Shown here piece after piece: positions 1 to 8,864 of a stretch of 64,000 bases of DNA (the first letter of the stretch is position 1; every line of letters begins with the position of its first letter). The notes under the pieces were generated by a model, which did not search any database, was not told where the DNA came from, and worked only from the letters and a program-made list of their open reading frames with translations. The translations under genes were made by a program, and so were the position numbers. The stretch is from positions 124,001-188,000 of the forward strand of contig NZ_JGZI01000002.1 in NCBI RefSeq assembly GCF_000741705.1, written 5' to 3'. This DNA comes from Bifidobacterium psychraerophilum. GTDB taxonomy: Bacteria; Actinomycetota; Actinomycetes; Actinomycetales; Bifidobacteriaceae.

Positions 1-1
1 C

Positions 2-220
2 CACACCGGTCTGAGCTGGGTCCGGCTGAGCACACCGGTTCCTTTCGGGAACAAGGCCAATGATCCCGTGTCCCTGGTCATCGGTCTGGCCGGCAGGGAC
101 GAGAACGAGCATCTTCAGGTGATGTCCGCAATCGCCAAAGCCCTCTCCAACCCAGCGGCAAAGGATTCGCTCAACGACGCGCAGACGCCGGAAGCGATCA
201 GAACCATTCTCAACGGCTGA
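2..220 (+). CDS. PTS ascorbate-type EIIA component, C-terminal end (partial)
   Basis: The window opens inside a reading frame that gives 72 residues and a TGA stop. The visible part includes an SxPVPFGNKANDPV stretch followed by VSLVIGLAGRDENEHLQVMSAIA, which matches the C-terminal half of EIIA proteins of the mannitol/fructose/ascorbate class. The phosphorylated His lies upstream of the window. It is followed after 46 bases by an EIIB and then an EIIC of the ascorbate family, so it is the third subunit of one uptake system. The EIIA passes phosphate from HPr to the EIIB Cys. Family call is by neighbours and short motif only. Confidence 0.75.
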   Translation, partial: HTGLSWVRLSTPVPFGNKANDPVSLVIGLAGRDENEHLQVMSAIAKALSNPAAKDSLNDAQTPEAIRTILNG

Positions 221-266
221 GACAGCTGTCCCGGCTGACAACAACCTAACAACGAAAAGAGTAATC

Positions 267-539
267 ATGAACATCCTATGTGTATGCGGCAACGGCATCG
301 GCACCTCAGTGCTGCTCAAGATCAACGTCGAACAAGTGGCGGCGGATATGGATCTTGACGTCAACGTCACCACATCCGACGCGGGAAGCGCCAAGGGCAC
401 CGCAAACCAGAGCGATCTCGTGCTGACATCGCCACAGCTTGCCGCCGAACTCGAAGGCGTCGATGTGCCGGTCGAGACGATCGAGAACTTCATGGACCAG
501 CAGGAAGTAAAAGACATACTGGAGAAGTACGTCGACTAA
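267..539 (+). CDS. PTS ascorbate-type EIIB component
   Basis: A 90-residue cytoplasmic protein of normal EIIB length. The N-terminal ILCVCGNGIGTS loop carries the phosphorylation-site Cys (Cys7) in the usual CxxGxGTS setting of the lactose/ascorbate EIIB fold. It takes phosphate from EIIA and hands it to sugar bound by EIIC. An AAAAGAG-like ribosome site lies just upstream of the ATG. It sits between the EIIA end and the EIIC gene, all in one direction. The substrate could be L-ascorbate or another sugar; no ascorbate catabolic gene is visible here, so the substrate is open. Confidence 0.88.
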   Translation: MNILCVCGNGIGTSVLLKINVEQVAADMDLDVNVTTSDAGSAKGTANQSDLVLTSPQLAAELEGVDVPVETIENFMDQQEVKDILEKYVD

Positions 540-600
540 GGAGTAGCTGCCCATTGACCGTGCAGCTCACCAAACGCACCACAACAAACAAAGGAGAGAA

Positions 601-2121
601 ATGAATGTCATCGTACAGGTGCTGGACTTCATCAGCCAGGAGATCCTTAACGTTCCTGCATACCTGATCGGCATCGTAGCCGTAATCGGCCTTATCGCAC
701 TCAAAAGGAGTGCCGGACAGGTCATTTCCGGCGGACTTAAGGCCGCCATGGGATACCTTATCCTCGGCGCGGGCGCCACGGTTGTGACCGCGGCACTGTC
801 ACCGTTCGGGGAACTGGTGCTTAAATCCACCGGGGCACAGGGCGTGGTACCCACCAACGAGGTCATCACCGCACAGGCATCAAGCCAGTATGGCGCGACC
901 TCCGCATACATCATCGTGCTCAGCTTCATCGTGATGCTGCTGTTCGCACGATTCACCCCATTGAAATACGTGTTCCTCACCGGACACCATATGGTCTTCA
1001 TGTCCACGCTGCTGGCTGTGGTGCTGTCGGTCGGACTGGGTTCGAAAAACCAGCTGCTGGTCATCCTCGTGGGTGCGGCGCTGATGGCCGTGGTCATGGT
1101 CGTGCTTCCCGCCTTCGCACAGCCCTTCATGAACAGGGTCACCGGAAACGACAAGCTGGCCATAGGACATTTCAACACACTCGGCTACATCATCTCCGGT
1201 GCCGTCGGCGCCAAGGTCGGCAAGAAGTCACGTTCCACCGAGGACATCAACTTCCCGAAGGGGCTGAACTTCCTTCGTGATTCGATGGTCTCCACCACCG
1301 TGCTCATGATCGTGCTGTACCTGGTGTTCTCGATCTGGGGAGCGATCGTGCTGCCCGCCAAGACCGCATTCGCGATCTTCCCCTCGCATCCCGCCAACTA
1401 TGGGGCCTTCTTCATGGCCGCATTCGCGCAGGCCCTGCAGTTCGGCATCGGCGTGAGCATCATCCTCTACGGCGTCCGCATCATCCTCGGTGAGCTGGTA
1501 CCGGCATTCCAAGGTATCGCGAACAAGGTCGTGCCAGGGGCCAAGCCCGCGCTGGACGTCCCGATCGTATTCCCCTTCGGTGCGAACGCATCGCTCATCG
1601 GCTTCCTCTCCTCCTTCGCAGGCGGTCTCGTCGCGCTGGTGATCATCGCCGTTTGGCTCGGACCTGTCTGGGGCATCGCCCTGATCCTCCCAGGTATGGT
1701 TCCCCACTTCTTCGATGGTGGCGGTGCCGGTGTATTCGGTAACGCGACCGGCGGTCGTATCGGTTCCGTGGTCGGTGGATTCATCAACGGCATGTTGATA
1801 ACCTTCCTGCCTGCGGCTCTGATGACCGTAATGGGCAGCTTCGGTATCGCCAACTCGACATTCGGCGATGCGGACTTCGGATGGTTCGGCACCATCGTCG
1901 GCAACATCGCCCACCTCGGCCCGGTCGGAGGCGCCATCGGTTTGGTGATCTTCGCCCTGCTGCTCTTGGCTGGCGCCTGGGTATGGCAGGTCAAGGTCGT
2001 GGACAAGGGATGGATGCCGGCCAAGGAACATGCCGCATTCATCGATGACATCAAGGCTGCCGAGAAAGCCGAAAAGGCCGCCCGCAAGAGCGCTCAGAAA
2101 ACCGCAGCGACCAAGGCTTAG
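601..2121 (+). CDS. PTS ascorbate-type EIIC permease (UlaA family)
   Basis: A 506-residue integral membrane protein with about ten or eleven hydrophobic segments, the length expected for UlaA-type permeases. Recognisable stretches are the TGHHMVFMSTLLAVVL segment, FPFGANASLIGF, and the glycine-rich FFDGGGAGVFGNATGGR loop that is typical of the family's substrate region. The C-terminal 40 residues are a charged, Ala/Lys-rich cytoplasmic tail. A clear AAAGGAGAG ribosome site sits just before the ATG. It closes the PTS operon and is followed by a strong terminator. Substrate specificity beyond the family is not visible. Confidence 0.9.
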   Translation: MNVIVQVLDFISQEILNVPAYLIGIVAVIGLIALKRSAGQVISGGLKAAMGYLILGAGATVVTAALSPFGELVLKSTGAQGVVPTNEVITAQASSQYGATSAYIIVLSFIVMLLFARFTPLKYVFLTGHHMVFMSTLLAVVLSVGLGSKNQLLVILVGAALMAVVMVVLPAFAQPFMNRVTGNDKLAIGHFNTLGYIISGAVGAKVGKKSRSTEDINFPKGLNFLRDSMVSTTVLMIVLYLVFSIWGAIVLPAKTAFAIFPSHPANYGAFFMAAFAQALQFGIGVSIILYGVRIILGELVPAFQGIANKVVPGAKPALDVPIVFPFGANASLIGFLSSFAGGLVALVIIAVWLGPVWGIALILPGMVPHFFDGGGAGVFGNATGGRIGSVVGGFINGMLITFLPAALMTVMGSFGIANSTFGDADFGWFGTIVGNIAHLGPVGGAIGLVIFALLLLAGAWVWQVKVVDKGWMPAKEHAAFIDDIKAAEKAEKAARKSAQKTAATKA

Positions 2122-2150
2122 GGATTCCCGCTTTCGGATATCATTGATGG

Positions 2151-2183
2151 CACGGGCCCCGCGTTCTCGACGCGGGGCCCGTG
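2151..2183 (+). terminator. Terminator of the PTS operon
   Basis: A perfect 13-bp inverted repeat (CACGGGCCCCGCG at 2151-2163 and its complement at 2171-2183) with a 7-base loop lies 30 bases after the EIIC stop. The trailing T run is short (CTTT), so termination strength is inferred from the stem. Confidence 0.8.
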
Positions 2184-2475
2184 CTTTGCATATCAGGCGT
2201 CGTATCGTAGGGGCATATGCGTGCGACGGTGCTATGCCCAGCCCGAGAATAAGCCCCTCGCCATACGGCAATCAGGAAATCTTCAGCTTGCTAGCATCAT
2301 TATTGAAGAATCAGACCAGAAAACTCACACTTGACACCCTCATAGTCAAAGGTGAGACGATAGTGGTCGGTGTTGCCCCACGCCAGACGCGGAGCATGAC
2401 CAACCAAGAGCAGCTGTTGCGATCGCATGCGTATGCCTGCGATGCGACGCGCATGAACGATGGAGAAGGCACGGT
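2184..2475. other. Non-coding gap before the FtsX-type permease gene
   Basis: No convincing gene is present. A 152-codon open frame (2030-2488) crosses the terminator and both flanking genes and has no protein character. The last bases hold GGAGAAGG, the ribosome site of the next gene. The promoter for 2476 must lie here but no clean -35/-10 pair stands out. Confidence 0.5.
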
Positions 2476-3798
2476 ATGTTCGTTCTGAAAGAAGCATGGT
2501 CAACGATCAGCCATCATAAGGGACGCACAACGCTGACCGCTTTGGTCGTGGTCATCGTCTCCGTGGCATCGCTGACGGGGCTGTCCATTCTCAAAGCGGA
2601 GAACACAGCCACCACTACGAATTACGACTCCCAGGACGTCACAGCCGTCTTCGGCGTCGATCGCGCCAAGGTCCTTAAAGAGAACAAGAACAAGACGGTG
2701 GATTGGTCCAAATACGCGCTGGGCTGGGAGGACTACATCACCTATGCCCAGGCTGCGGTCGTCCAGTTCACCGCCGAATACAACGAATCCTCCGATGTGG
2801 CGACGACCGGGGATATCAAGCCCGTAAGCGGGAATTCAGGGAAGGCTTCCGACGACAAGAAGACGGAAGGACGTGGGGGCCTCTCGGTTGTCGGATTCTC
2901 GTCCGCGGCCTCCGCCAAGAACGCCGACAATGGCTCATTCACAGTCGTTTCCGGTAAATCCCCCAGTTATTCGGAGACCTCGGCCAGCAACACCGTCCTG
3001 ATATCCCAGGCCTTGGCCAAGAAGAACGGGCTCAAGGTGGGAGACACCATCACGGTCGCCGACGTGAAGAAGGCCTCCACAACACATAAGCTCAAGATAT
3101 CCGGCATCTATGTGAATTCCAATGACACCAGCTCCAACTCGGCCGATGCGGCGAATCCCGACAACGCCATCTACACCAGCTATTACAGCTTCATGAGCAT
3201 GGGCCTGGACACGCAAACCAGTCCGGGCACGACGGGGCATACACTCAACATGCTCTTCGGTTTCAGCACACCGAAGGACTTCAACACCTTCAAGAAGAAT
3301 GTGCGCAAGGCCGGGCTGAGCGGCGATTACACCATAACGTCGCCGAGCCTGGAACGGTACAACGCCACGGTGGCCCCACTCACCGATCTTGCAACATGGA
3401 CCCGTTATGCACTCATCGCCCTGGCAGCCGTGGGCGCGATCATCATCCTGGCCTGCGGATTCCTGACCCTGCGCCACCGCAAACAGGAGATCGGCATGCT
3501 GATGGCCGTTGGCGTCGGCAAAGGCAGAATCTCATGGCGCCTCATCGTGGAGATGTTCATCGTGGTCATTCCGAGCATTCTCGTGGGGTTGGGCGCCGGA
3601 TTCGGCATCAATCGTCTGGTGGCCCGCTGGATTCCCGCGTACAGCATCGTCGAAGCGAAACCCGATGGTGACATATGGAAGATACTGCTCCTCACTGCGC
3701 TCGGTCTATGCGCCTTGTGCATCGTTTCCTCGATCGCGAGAGTGGTGGCATTCAGAAAACAGAACTTGCTGATGCCCAGAAAGGGGGAGCAGTCATGA
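2476..3798 (+). CDS. ABC transporter permease, FtsX/MacB-type
   Basis: A 440-residue protein with one N-terminal membrane segment (about residues 17-37), a large outside domain rich in Ser/Thr/Asp (about 40-305), and three C-terminal membrane segments (about 310-335, 355-380, 400-425). That is the layout of the MacB/FtsX permease family, whose members work as mechanotransmitters rather than as classical importers. The segment after the first C-terminal helix, LRHRKQEIGMLMAVGVGKGRI, is the family's conserved cytoplasmic loop. The ATG has a GGAGAAGG site 7 bases upstream. It overlaps the next gene by 4 bases (ATGA), so the two proteins are probably translated together and form one complex. Confidence 0.88.
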   Translation: MFVLKEAWSTISHHKGRTTLTALVVVIVSVASLTGLSILKAENTATTTNYDSQDVTAVFGVDRAKVLKENKNKTVDWSKYALGWEDYITYAQAAVVQFTAEYNESSDVATTGDIKPVSGNSGKASDDKKTEGRGGLSVVGFSSAASAKNADNGSFTVVSGKSPSYSETSASNTVLISQALAKKNGLKVGDTITVADVKKASTTHKLKISGIYVNSNDTSSNSADAANPDNAIYTSYYSFMSMGLDTQTSPGTTGHTLNMLFGFSTPKDFNTFKKNVRKAGLSGDYTITSPSLERYNATVAPLTDLATWTRYALIALAAVGAIIILACGFLTLRHRKQEIGMLMAVGVGKGRISWRLIVEMFIVVIPSILVGLGAGFGINRLVARWIPAYSIVEAKPDGDIWKILLLTALGLCALCIVSSIARVVAFRKQNLLMPRKGEQS

Positions 3799-5177
3799 AG
3801 AAGCATGCGGACAAGGACATCGAGAATGACGGCACCCAGGACGGCATAACCTTGGACGTCAACAATACGGATGACAACAGCACAGCCGAGACAGAGAAGA
3901 GTTCCGAGATGACCGAGAACCCTGAAACGACAAACACCGATGCGGACGGCACGGATGACACGGCAGCGGTATCAGCAGAAGGCACCGTCGCGGAGGATAC
4001 CGATCCGGAAGAACAAGAGGACCCCAAACCCCAGACCCCGTCCGTCAGCTTCTCCATCGTATTCGAAGATGATGCGGAAGACGATGACACAGCCATCGAG
4101 GACACCGCAATCGGGGTCACGACCGATGCGGACACCCCAGTAGAAGACACAGCGGTGGAAGACAGCTCTGTAGAAGATACAGCCGTCAATCCGACAGCGG
4201 CGGAGCCGGACGTTGCAGGTGGTGCCGCGACAGCCGACACCACCAAAACGGACACCACCGGGGCCGACACCGCTGAGGCGGACACCGCCTTGCCGGGTTC
4301 CGCTCGGGGGAAGGCGGATGGCGGCGACGAAGGCAACGCCGGTCAGAACACCAAGGCTGCGGACGGCGCAGATACGGTCGACGACATTGCGGATGGCGCC
4401 GGGGATACGGATGTTCCGGCCGCCGCAAACACCGGAACGTCAGCGCTCCGGCCGTCCTCCTCCGATCCCCTGATGAAGGTCTCATCCCGGATCAATGCGG
4501 AGATCCACCAGCGCAGCAGGCTCCGCATAGATGAGTACCCGGTGCTCTCCTTCAAAGGGATCACCTATTTCCCGAAGAAGAGCAGGTACGCGATTCTCGA
4601 TCGGATCGACTGGTCCTTCTACGCCGGCCACCTGCAAACCGTGCTGACGGATTCGGATGAGGCCCGCATGGCCATCATGGGTCTGCTGAGCGGTCTGCTG
4701 CTGCCAACCGAGGGACAGGTGGAGCTCCGCGGCAAGAACCTGACGGAGATGGAGCCCTCCGAATACCGCGGCCATCGCGTTGGCATCATGTTCCAGCAGT
4801 ATTCAAGCCGCGATGAGCTCAGTGCATTGGACAATCTGGTACTGACGATGGAGGCTTCGGGACGCAACTTCCTCAAACCGATGCCGGTTGTCGCCAAGGA
4901 GACACTAGAGCGCACGGATTTCCCCAAGGACCTGATCAACGACCCGATATCCACCGTGGATCCCGTCAACAGACGTCGTGCGGAGATCGCCCGCACGCTG
5001 TGCTGTGATGCCACCGTGCTTATTCTTGATGAGCCCACCGGCGGACTGGAGCAGGAACAGGCCGCAAGCATCATGAAACTGCTTACCGGTCTCACACAGG
5101 AAAATCGACGCTGCGTCGTGGTGCTGACCTCACAGGACGATATCGCCCAATACGGCGAGACGACGTACGAGGCGTAG
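3795..5177 (+). CDS. Degenerate ABC ATPase with long acidic repetitive N-terminus
   Basis: A 460-residue protein that starts inside the stop of the permease gene. Residues 1 to about 225 are low complexity, rich in Asp, Glu, Thr and Ala, with loose repeats of the VEDTA/ADTT kind. The rest is an ABC domain: Q-loop in MFQQYSS, Walker B VLILDEP (408-414, with Glu413). Other key motifs are lost: at the Walker A place it reads DSDEARM (286-292) with no GKS/T, the LSGGQ place reads ISTVD (385-389), and the switch His is Gln447. It is thus unlikely to hydrolyse ATP normally. It may be a regulatory partner of the permease, or partner another ATPase. The shift from ATPase to scaffold is inference. Confidence 0.8.
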   Translation: MKKHADKDIENDGTQDGITLDVNNTDDNSTAETEKSSEMTENPETTNTDADGTDDTAAVSAEGTVAEDTDPEEQEDPKPQTPSVSFSIVFEDDAEDDDTAIEDTAIGVTTDADTPVEDTAVEDSSVEDTAVNPTAAEPDVAGGAATADTTKTDTTGADTAEADTALPGSARGKADGGDEGNAGQNTKAADGADTVDDIADGAGDTDVPAAANTGTSALRPSSSDPLMKVSSRINAEIHQRSRLRIDEYPVLSFKGITYFPKKSRYAILDRIDWSFYAGHLQTVLTDSDEARMAIMGLLSGLLLPTEGQVELRGKNLTEMEPSEYRGHRVGIMFQQYSSRDELSALDNLVLTMEASGRNFLKPMPVVAKETLERTDFPKDLINDPISTVDPVNRRRAEIARTLCCDATVLILDEPTGGLEQEQAASIMKLLTGLTQENRRCVVVLTSQDDIAQYGETTYEA

Positions 5178-5187
5178 CCCCTGCAAG

Positions 5188-5229
5188 GAGGCCACTGCGG
5201 AGATCCTTCTTCGCAGTGGCCTCGGTTTT
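5188..5229 (+). terminator. Terminator after the permease/ATPase pair
   Basis: A perfect 12-bp stem (GAGGCCACTGCG at 5188-5199, complement at 5212-5223) with a 12-base loop, followed by GGTTTTG. It begins 10 bases after the ATPase stop. Confidence 0.85.
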
Positions 5230-5348
5230 GCGCACCGACGGGGAGCTGACTCGTCCGGGAGCGATGACCGCAACGCCCTCGGCGGGAAGCCGCAAAGGTC
5301 TACACTCATAGCAGCGACAAGAAGACGGCTACGTGAGGGAGGGTCTGC

Positions 5349-6341
5349 GTGAGACGTGCCATCACCAAATTCGGTCACGCCGAAGCGGTGTACCGCTGCC
5401 CGATATGTTCCGAAGCGTTGATGCTGGACCAGGCCAGTCTGCTGTGCAGGAACCGTCACACCTTCGATATCTCCTCGAAAGGCGTGGTGTCCTTACTGCG
5501 GTCAGCCCCGAATGGCAGCGACCTCTACGATCAAAACTTCTTCGAACACCGAACGGCTGTATTCGAAGCGGGAATCTATCAGCATGTCTCGGAAGCGCTT
5601 ATCGCCGATGTGCTGGAACTGCTTGCCACCGCGGCGAAGGCGCGAAGCCGCAGCGCTCCGGACGATCACGACTCTGGGTCCCGCGCCACGGAGACCATGA
5701 GAATTGTGGATGCGGGGTGCGGCGAAGGCCATTATCTGCGCCTTGTGGAATCGGCGCTCCGTGATCCCGATCACCGGCACGATTTCGAAGAACACAATTC
5801 CGAAGAACACGATTCCGGACAGCACAGTTTCGGACAGCACGGTGACCTCACGACCGATCTCATGGGCTTCGACCTTTCCAAGGAAGCCGTTACGCTGGCA
5901 GCCCGCGGCGGAGGCGAAATCGAATGGTTCGTCGCAGACCTCGCCCGTATCCCTTTGCTCGACCAGACGGTCGATTGCATCATCAACATTTTCTCCCCGG
6001 CCAATTATGCGGAGTTCTCACGGGTGCTCCGCCCTTCGGGCAGGCTCATCAAAGTGATTCCCGGCCCCTCACACGTGCAGGAGCTACGCCGGGCGATAGC
6101 CAGGGCCGGGCTGCGTGACGAGGCCGAATACTCGAACAGCAAGGTGATCGAGGGAATCAGCGAGCACATGAACATCATCGGCACACAGTCCATACGCGCG
6201 ACCACTGCGGTGAACGAGGTGCTGCTACGCGACTTCATGGCCATGACACCCGTGATGTTCCATATCGATCCGGAGCAACTGGACCTGCAGTCCATTCACG
6301 AGGTCACGGTCGATGCCGAAGTGATCGTCGCCACCCTCTGA
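5349..6341 (+). CDS. RlmA-like 23S rRNA (guanine-N1) methyltransferase
   Basis: A 330-residue protein. The N-terminus has a zinc-site pattern CPIC...C..RHTFD (about residues 18-40), the mark of the RlmA family, and the SAM site is IVDAGCGEGHYLR at about residues 119-131. Such enzymes methylate a guanine in helix 35 of 23S rRNA; in Gram-positives some forms alter macrolide response. The GTG start is chosen because GGAGGG lies 6 bases before it. Unusual is an insertion at about residues 140-165 of imperfect 5-residue repeats (xSEEH, xSGQH), rich in His and acidic residues, between the SAM motif and the next strand. Its job is unknown. Confidence 0.82.
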   Translation: MRRAITKFGHAEAVYRCPICSEALMLDQASLLCRNRHTFDISSKGVVSLLRSAPNGSDLYDQNFFEHRTAVFEAGIYQHVSEALIADVLELLATAAKARSRSAPDDHDSGSRATETMRIVDAGCGEGHYLRLVESALRDPDHRHDFEEHNSEEHDSGQHSFGQHGDLTTDLMGFDLSKEAVTLAARGGGEIEWFVADLARIPLLDQTVDCIINIFSPANYAEFSRVLRPSGRLIKVIPGPSHVQELRRAIARAGLRDEAEYSNSKVIEGISEHMNIIGTQSIRATTAVNEVLLRDFMAMTPVMFHIDPEQLDLQSIHEVTVDAEVIVATL

Positions 6342-6419
6342 CCTATCTCCGCTGGGATCGTGGCACTCATTCGCGCCCCAGCCGTGGCCTGCGCCGGCGC
6401 TGGGCCTGGCACGAGCAGG

Positions 6420-7166
6420 CTACTGCCCCGGATTCGAGGGGGCCCCGGATTCGGATTCAGATGATGGCCCGCCGTCTTCGGATGGAAGCGGAACAACACG
6501 GATCTGCCGGGCCGCCTTCACACCGAGCGCCATCGGTGCGGCGTCCTCGGGACCGTCGACAAGACTCAGACTCATCGAAGCCGCATACCGCGATATCGCT
6601 CCGATGCGGACATCCTTGCCGATTCCGAATCCCTCACTGTCGAGATATCGGAGCAGATCAGGATCCTCGTCATTGACCCGATCGATGCGCACGACGGAGC
6701 CTTGCCGGGCATCCGAGAGCAGCACGCTGTGCACTTCGCTCATCTCACCATTCTCGCCGGGGATGGGATCACCATGGGGATCCTTCGTGGGGTGTCCGAG
6801 CACAACGTCGATGCGTTCGATCATCATGTCGGAAACCGCATGCTCCAGTGAATCGGCTTCGTCATGGACCTCGTCCCACTGATAGCCGAGTGTATTGACC
6901 AGAAACAGTTCAAGCAGACGATGGCGACGGACCATTTTCACCGCATACCGTTCCCCACGTTCCGTGAGTGTCACGGCCCCATAAGGTGCGTGCTGAACCA
7001 GACCGCTGACCACCAGACGGCCCAGGGCACCGGAAACGGTGGAGGGCTTCATGCCCGTCCTTTTGGCTATCGCCGCAGGCTGAATCGGCTCGTGCGTCCA
7101 TTCCTGAAGATCCCAAATCACCTTGAGGTAGTCCTGCGAATTGGAGGAGAGGCTTTGGAAAGTCAT
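6420..7166 (-). CDS. DtxR/MntR-family metal-dependent repressor
   Basis: A 248-residue regulator: winged helix at about residues 5-65 (SSNSQDYLKVIWDLQEW, then IAKRTGMKPSTVSGALGRL), the dimer and metal domain with LLELFLVNTLGY, DEVHDEADSLEHAVSD, and a C-terminal FeoA/SH3-like domain. The metal ligands expected in the family (Glu and His residues in the central domain) are present. A longer frame reaches 7352 but the shorter ATG at 7166 matches family N-termini. It is divergent from an Nramp transporter gene, so manganese or iron control of that transporter is likely. The tail after about residue 225 is Pro/Ser/Glu-rich. Confidence 0.88.
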   Translation of the reverse strand: MTFQSLSSNSQDYLKVIWDLQEWTHEPIQPAAIAKRTGMKPSTVSGALGRLVVSGLVQHAPYGAVTLTERGERYAVKMVRRHRLLELFLVNTLGYQWDEVHDEADSLEHAVSDMMIERIDVVLGHPTKDPHGDPIPGENGEMSEVHSVLLSDARQGSVVRIDRVNDEDPDLLRYLDSEGFGIGKDVRIGAISRYAASMSLSLVDGPEDAAPMALGVKAARQIRVVPLPSEDGGPSSESESGAPSNPGQ

Positions 7167-7291
7167 GTCTCCAGTGTATTCATCACGCGGTATTTCCGGT
7201 GACGGCCCCCAACGGAGGGGACAATAGCGTGCATATGCGAACCGCAATCCGGGTATGGAAGACGGTGGATGTAACATGGCATGTCCTATAC

Positions 7292-7324
7292 TTCTAGGGG
7301 TACAAGATAATTGTTCTAGGGCTA
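7292..7324. promoter_or_regulatory. Candidate operator: 22-bp-spaced direct repeat before the Nramp gene
   Basis: TTCTAGGGGTA at 7292-7302 recurs as TTCTAGGGCTA at 7314-7324, ten of eleven bases the same, with a 22-bp spacing, i.e. two helical turns on one face of the DNA. It lies in the gap between the divergent metal repressor and Nramp genes. It may be the repressor site; binding is inference. Confidence 0.4.
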
Positions 7325-7385
7325 GATACCTGGACATCTCCTTGATGTTCACGCGGTCTACGATGATATGGGGAATTGGGAATTC

Positions 7386-8798
7386 ATGCGGTCAGGAACG
7401 ACAGTTATGGGAAGCACCGGGGAAGATACGGCCGTCCGCGGCCACGGCCTGATCGAAACGGCCAACGGCCTTTCGCTTGAGGAGATCAACAGCACCATCA
7501 GCGTCCCCAAACACAGTTCGGGTTTCTGGAAGAACCTTCTTGCCTTCTCCGGGCCCGGGGCACTGGTGGCCGTCGGATATATGGACCCGGGCAATTGGAT
7601 CACCTCCATCGGCGGCGGTGCCCAATACGGCTATCTGCTGATGTCGGTGATCCTGCTTTCGAGCCTGATCGCCATGATGCTGCAATACATGTCGGCGAAG
7701 CTGGGCATCGTGACGGGCCTCGATCTCGCACAGGCCACCAGGAAGCACACCGGACGCAAACTGGGCATCGTGCTGTGGATCTGCACGGAACTCGCCGTTA
7801 TGGCGACCGATGTCGCGGAAGTGATCGGCGGCGCGATCGCGCTGAATCTCCTCTTCGGCATCCCCCTGGTGCTCGGCGTGGCCCTGACCGTATTCGATGT
7901 GCTGATCCTGCTGCTGTTGATGCAGATAGGATTCCGTCGCATCGAGGCCATCGTGATGTGCCTGATCCTCGTCATCATGGCGGTGTTCATATACGAGGTG
8001 GCGCTGGCACAGCCGGATATGGCCGGAGTGATGCAAGGATTCATCCCCCGGGCGGAGATCTTCGGGAACGGGCAGCTGACCATGGCACTGGGCATCGTCG
8101 GTGCCACGGTGATGCCGCATAACCTGTACCTGCATTCCTCAATCGTGCAGACGCGAAAATTCGATCGCGGCGACGATACGCAGGTGAAGCATGCGCTGCG
8201 CTTCGCCACTTGGGACTCAAACATCCAACTCACCGTTGCCTTCCTGGTGAACTGCCTGCTGCTGGTGCTCGGCGCAGCCCTCTTCTTCGGACATGGCGAT
8301 GGCTTGGACACCTTCACCTCCCTCTACAATGCCTTGGGTGATCAGAAAATCGCAGGCCCAGTCGCCAGTGGAGCGCTCAGTACCCTCTTCGCAGTCGCGC
8401 TGCTCGCATCCGGTCAGAATTCGACGATTACCGGAACGCTGACCGGACAGATCGTGATGGAAGGCTTCATCCGCATGCGCATCCCCATGTGGCTCCGTCG
8501 TCTGGTCACGCGTGTGATCTCCATTATCCCCGTCCTGTTGTGCGCGATCCTGTTCGGCGGCAAGGAATCCTCGTTGGATAGTCTTCTGGTCTATTCCCAG
8601 GTGTTTCTCTGCATCGCCCTGCCCATTTCGATGGTGCCGTTGGTCTGGTTCACCTCGTCCAAACGGATCATGGGTAAGGAATATGCCAACCCGTGGTGGC
8701 TTGCCGCAATCGCCTGGATCGTGGTCGTGGTTCTTACAGGGCTGAATGTGCAGCTGCTGGTTCAGGATGTCGGTCAATTGCTGCAATACTTGATGTAA
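7386..8798 (+). CDS. mntH: Nramp-family divalent metal (Mn/Fe) transporter
   Basis: An Nramp protein of about 470 residues with eleven membrane segments. The two metal-site motifs are visible: DPGNW in the first helix and [10 protein letters not shown] in the sixth. It imports Mn2+ (or Fe2+) with protons. The start is uncertain: ATGs at 7368, 7386 and 7407 are in frame, and 7386 (GGGA five bases before it) was chosen; 7407 has AGGA upstream and would lose 7 residues. The divergent DtxR-type repressor gene strongly suggests metal-dependent repression. An aerotolerant or peroxide-forming lifestyle would fit a manganese importer, and a pyruvate oxidase lies 5 kb away. Confidence 0.92.
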   Translation: MRSGTTVMGSTGEDTAVRGHGLIETANGLSLEEINSTISVPKHSSGFWKNLLAFSGPGALVAVGYMDPGNWITSIGGGAQYGYLLMSVILLSSLIAMMLQYMSAKLGIVTGLDLAQATRKHTGRKLGIVLWICTELAVMATDVAEVIGGAIALNLLFGIPLVLGVALTVFDVLILLLLMQIGFRRIEAIVMCLILVIMAVFIYEVALAQPDMAGVMQGFIPRAEIFGNGQLTMALGIVGATVMPHNLYLHSSIVQTRKFDRGDDTQVKHALRFATWDSNIQLTVAFLVNCLLLVLGAALFFGHGDGLDTFTSLYNALGDQKIAGPVASGALSTLFAVALLASGQNSTITGTLTGQIVMEGFIRMRIPMWLRRLVTRVISIIPVLLCAILFGGKESSLDSLLVYSQVFLCIALPISMVPLVWFTSSKRIMGKEYANPWWLAAIAWIVVVVLTGLNVQLLVQDVGQLLQYLM

Positions 8799-8864
8799 TC
8801 GAGTGTCCGGCGGCGCAAGGCAATTGCTCCGACCGGTACCGTACATCACGGTTTGGGGAGGATC

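Noticed and set aside
2030-2488. A 152-codon frame across the PTS terminator
   Set aside because: It crosses two real genes and a perfect terminator stem and has no protein features.
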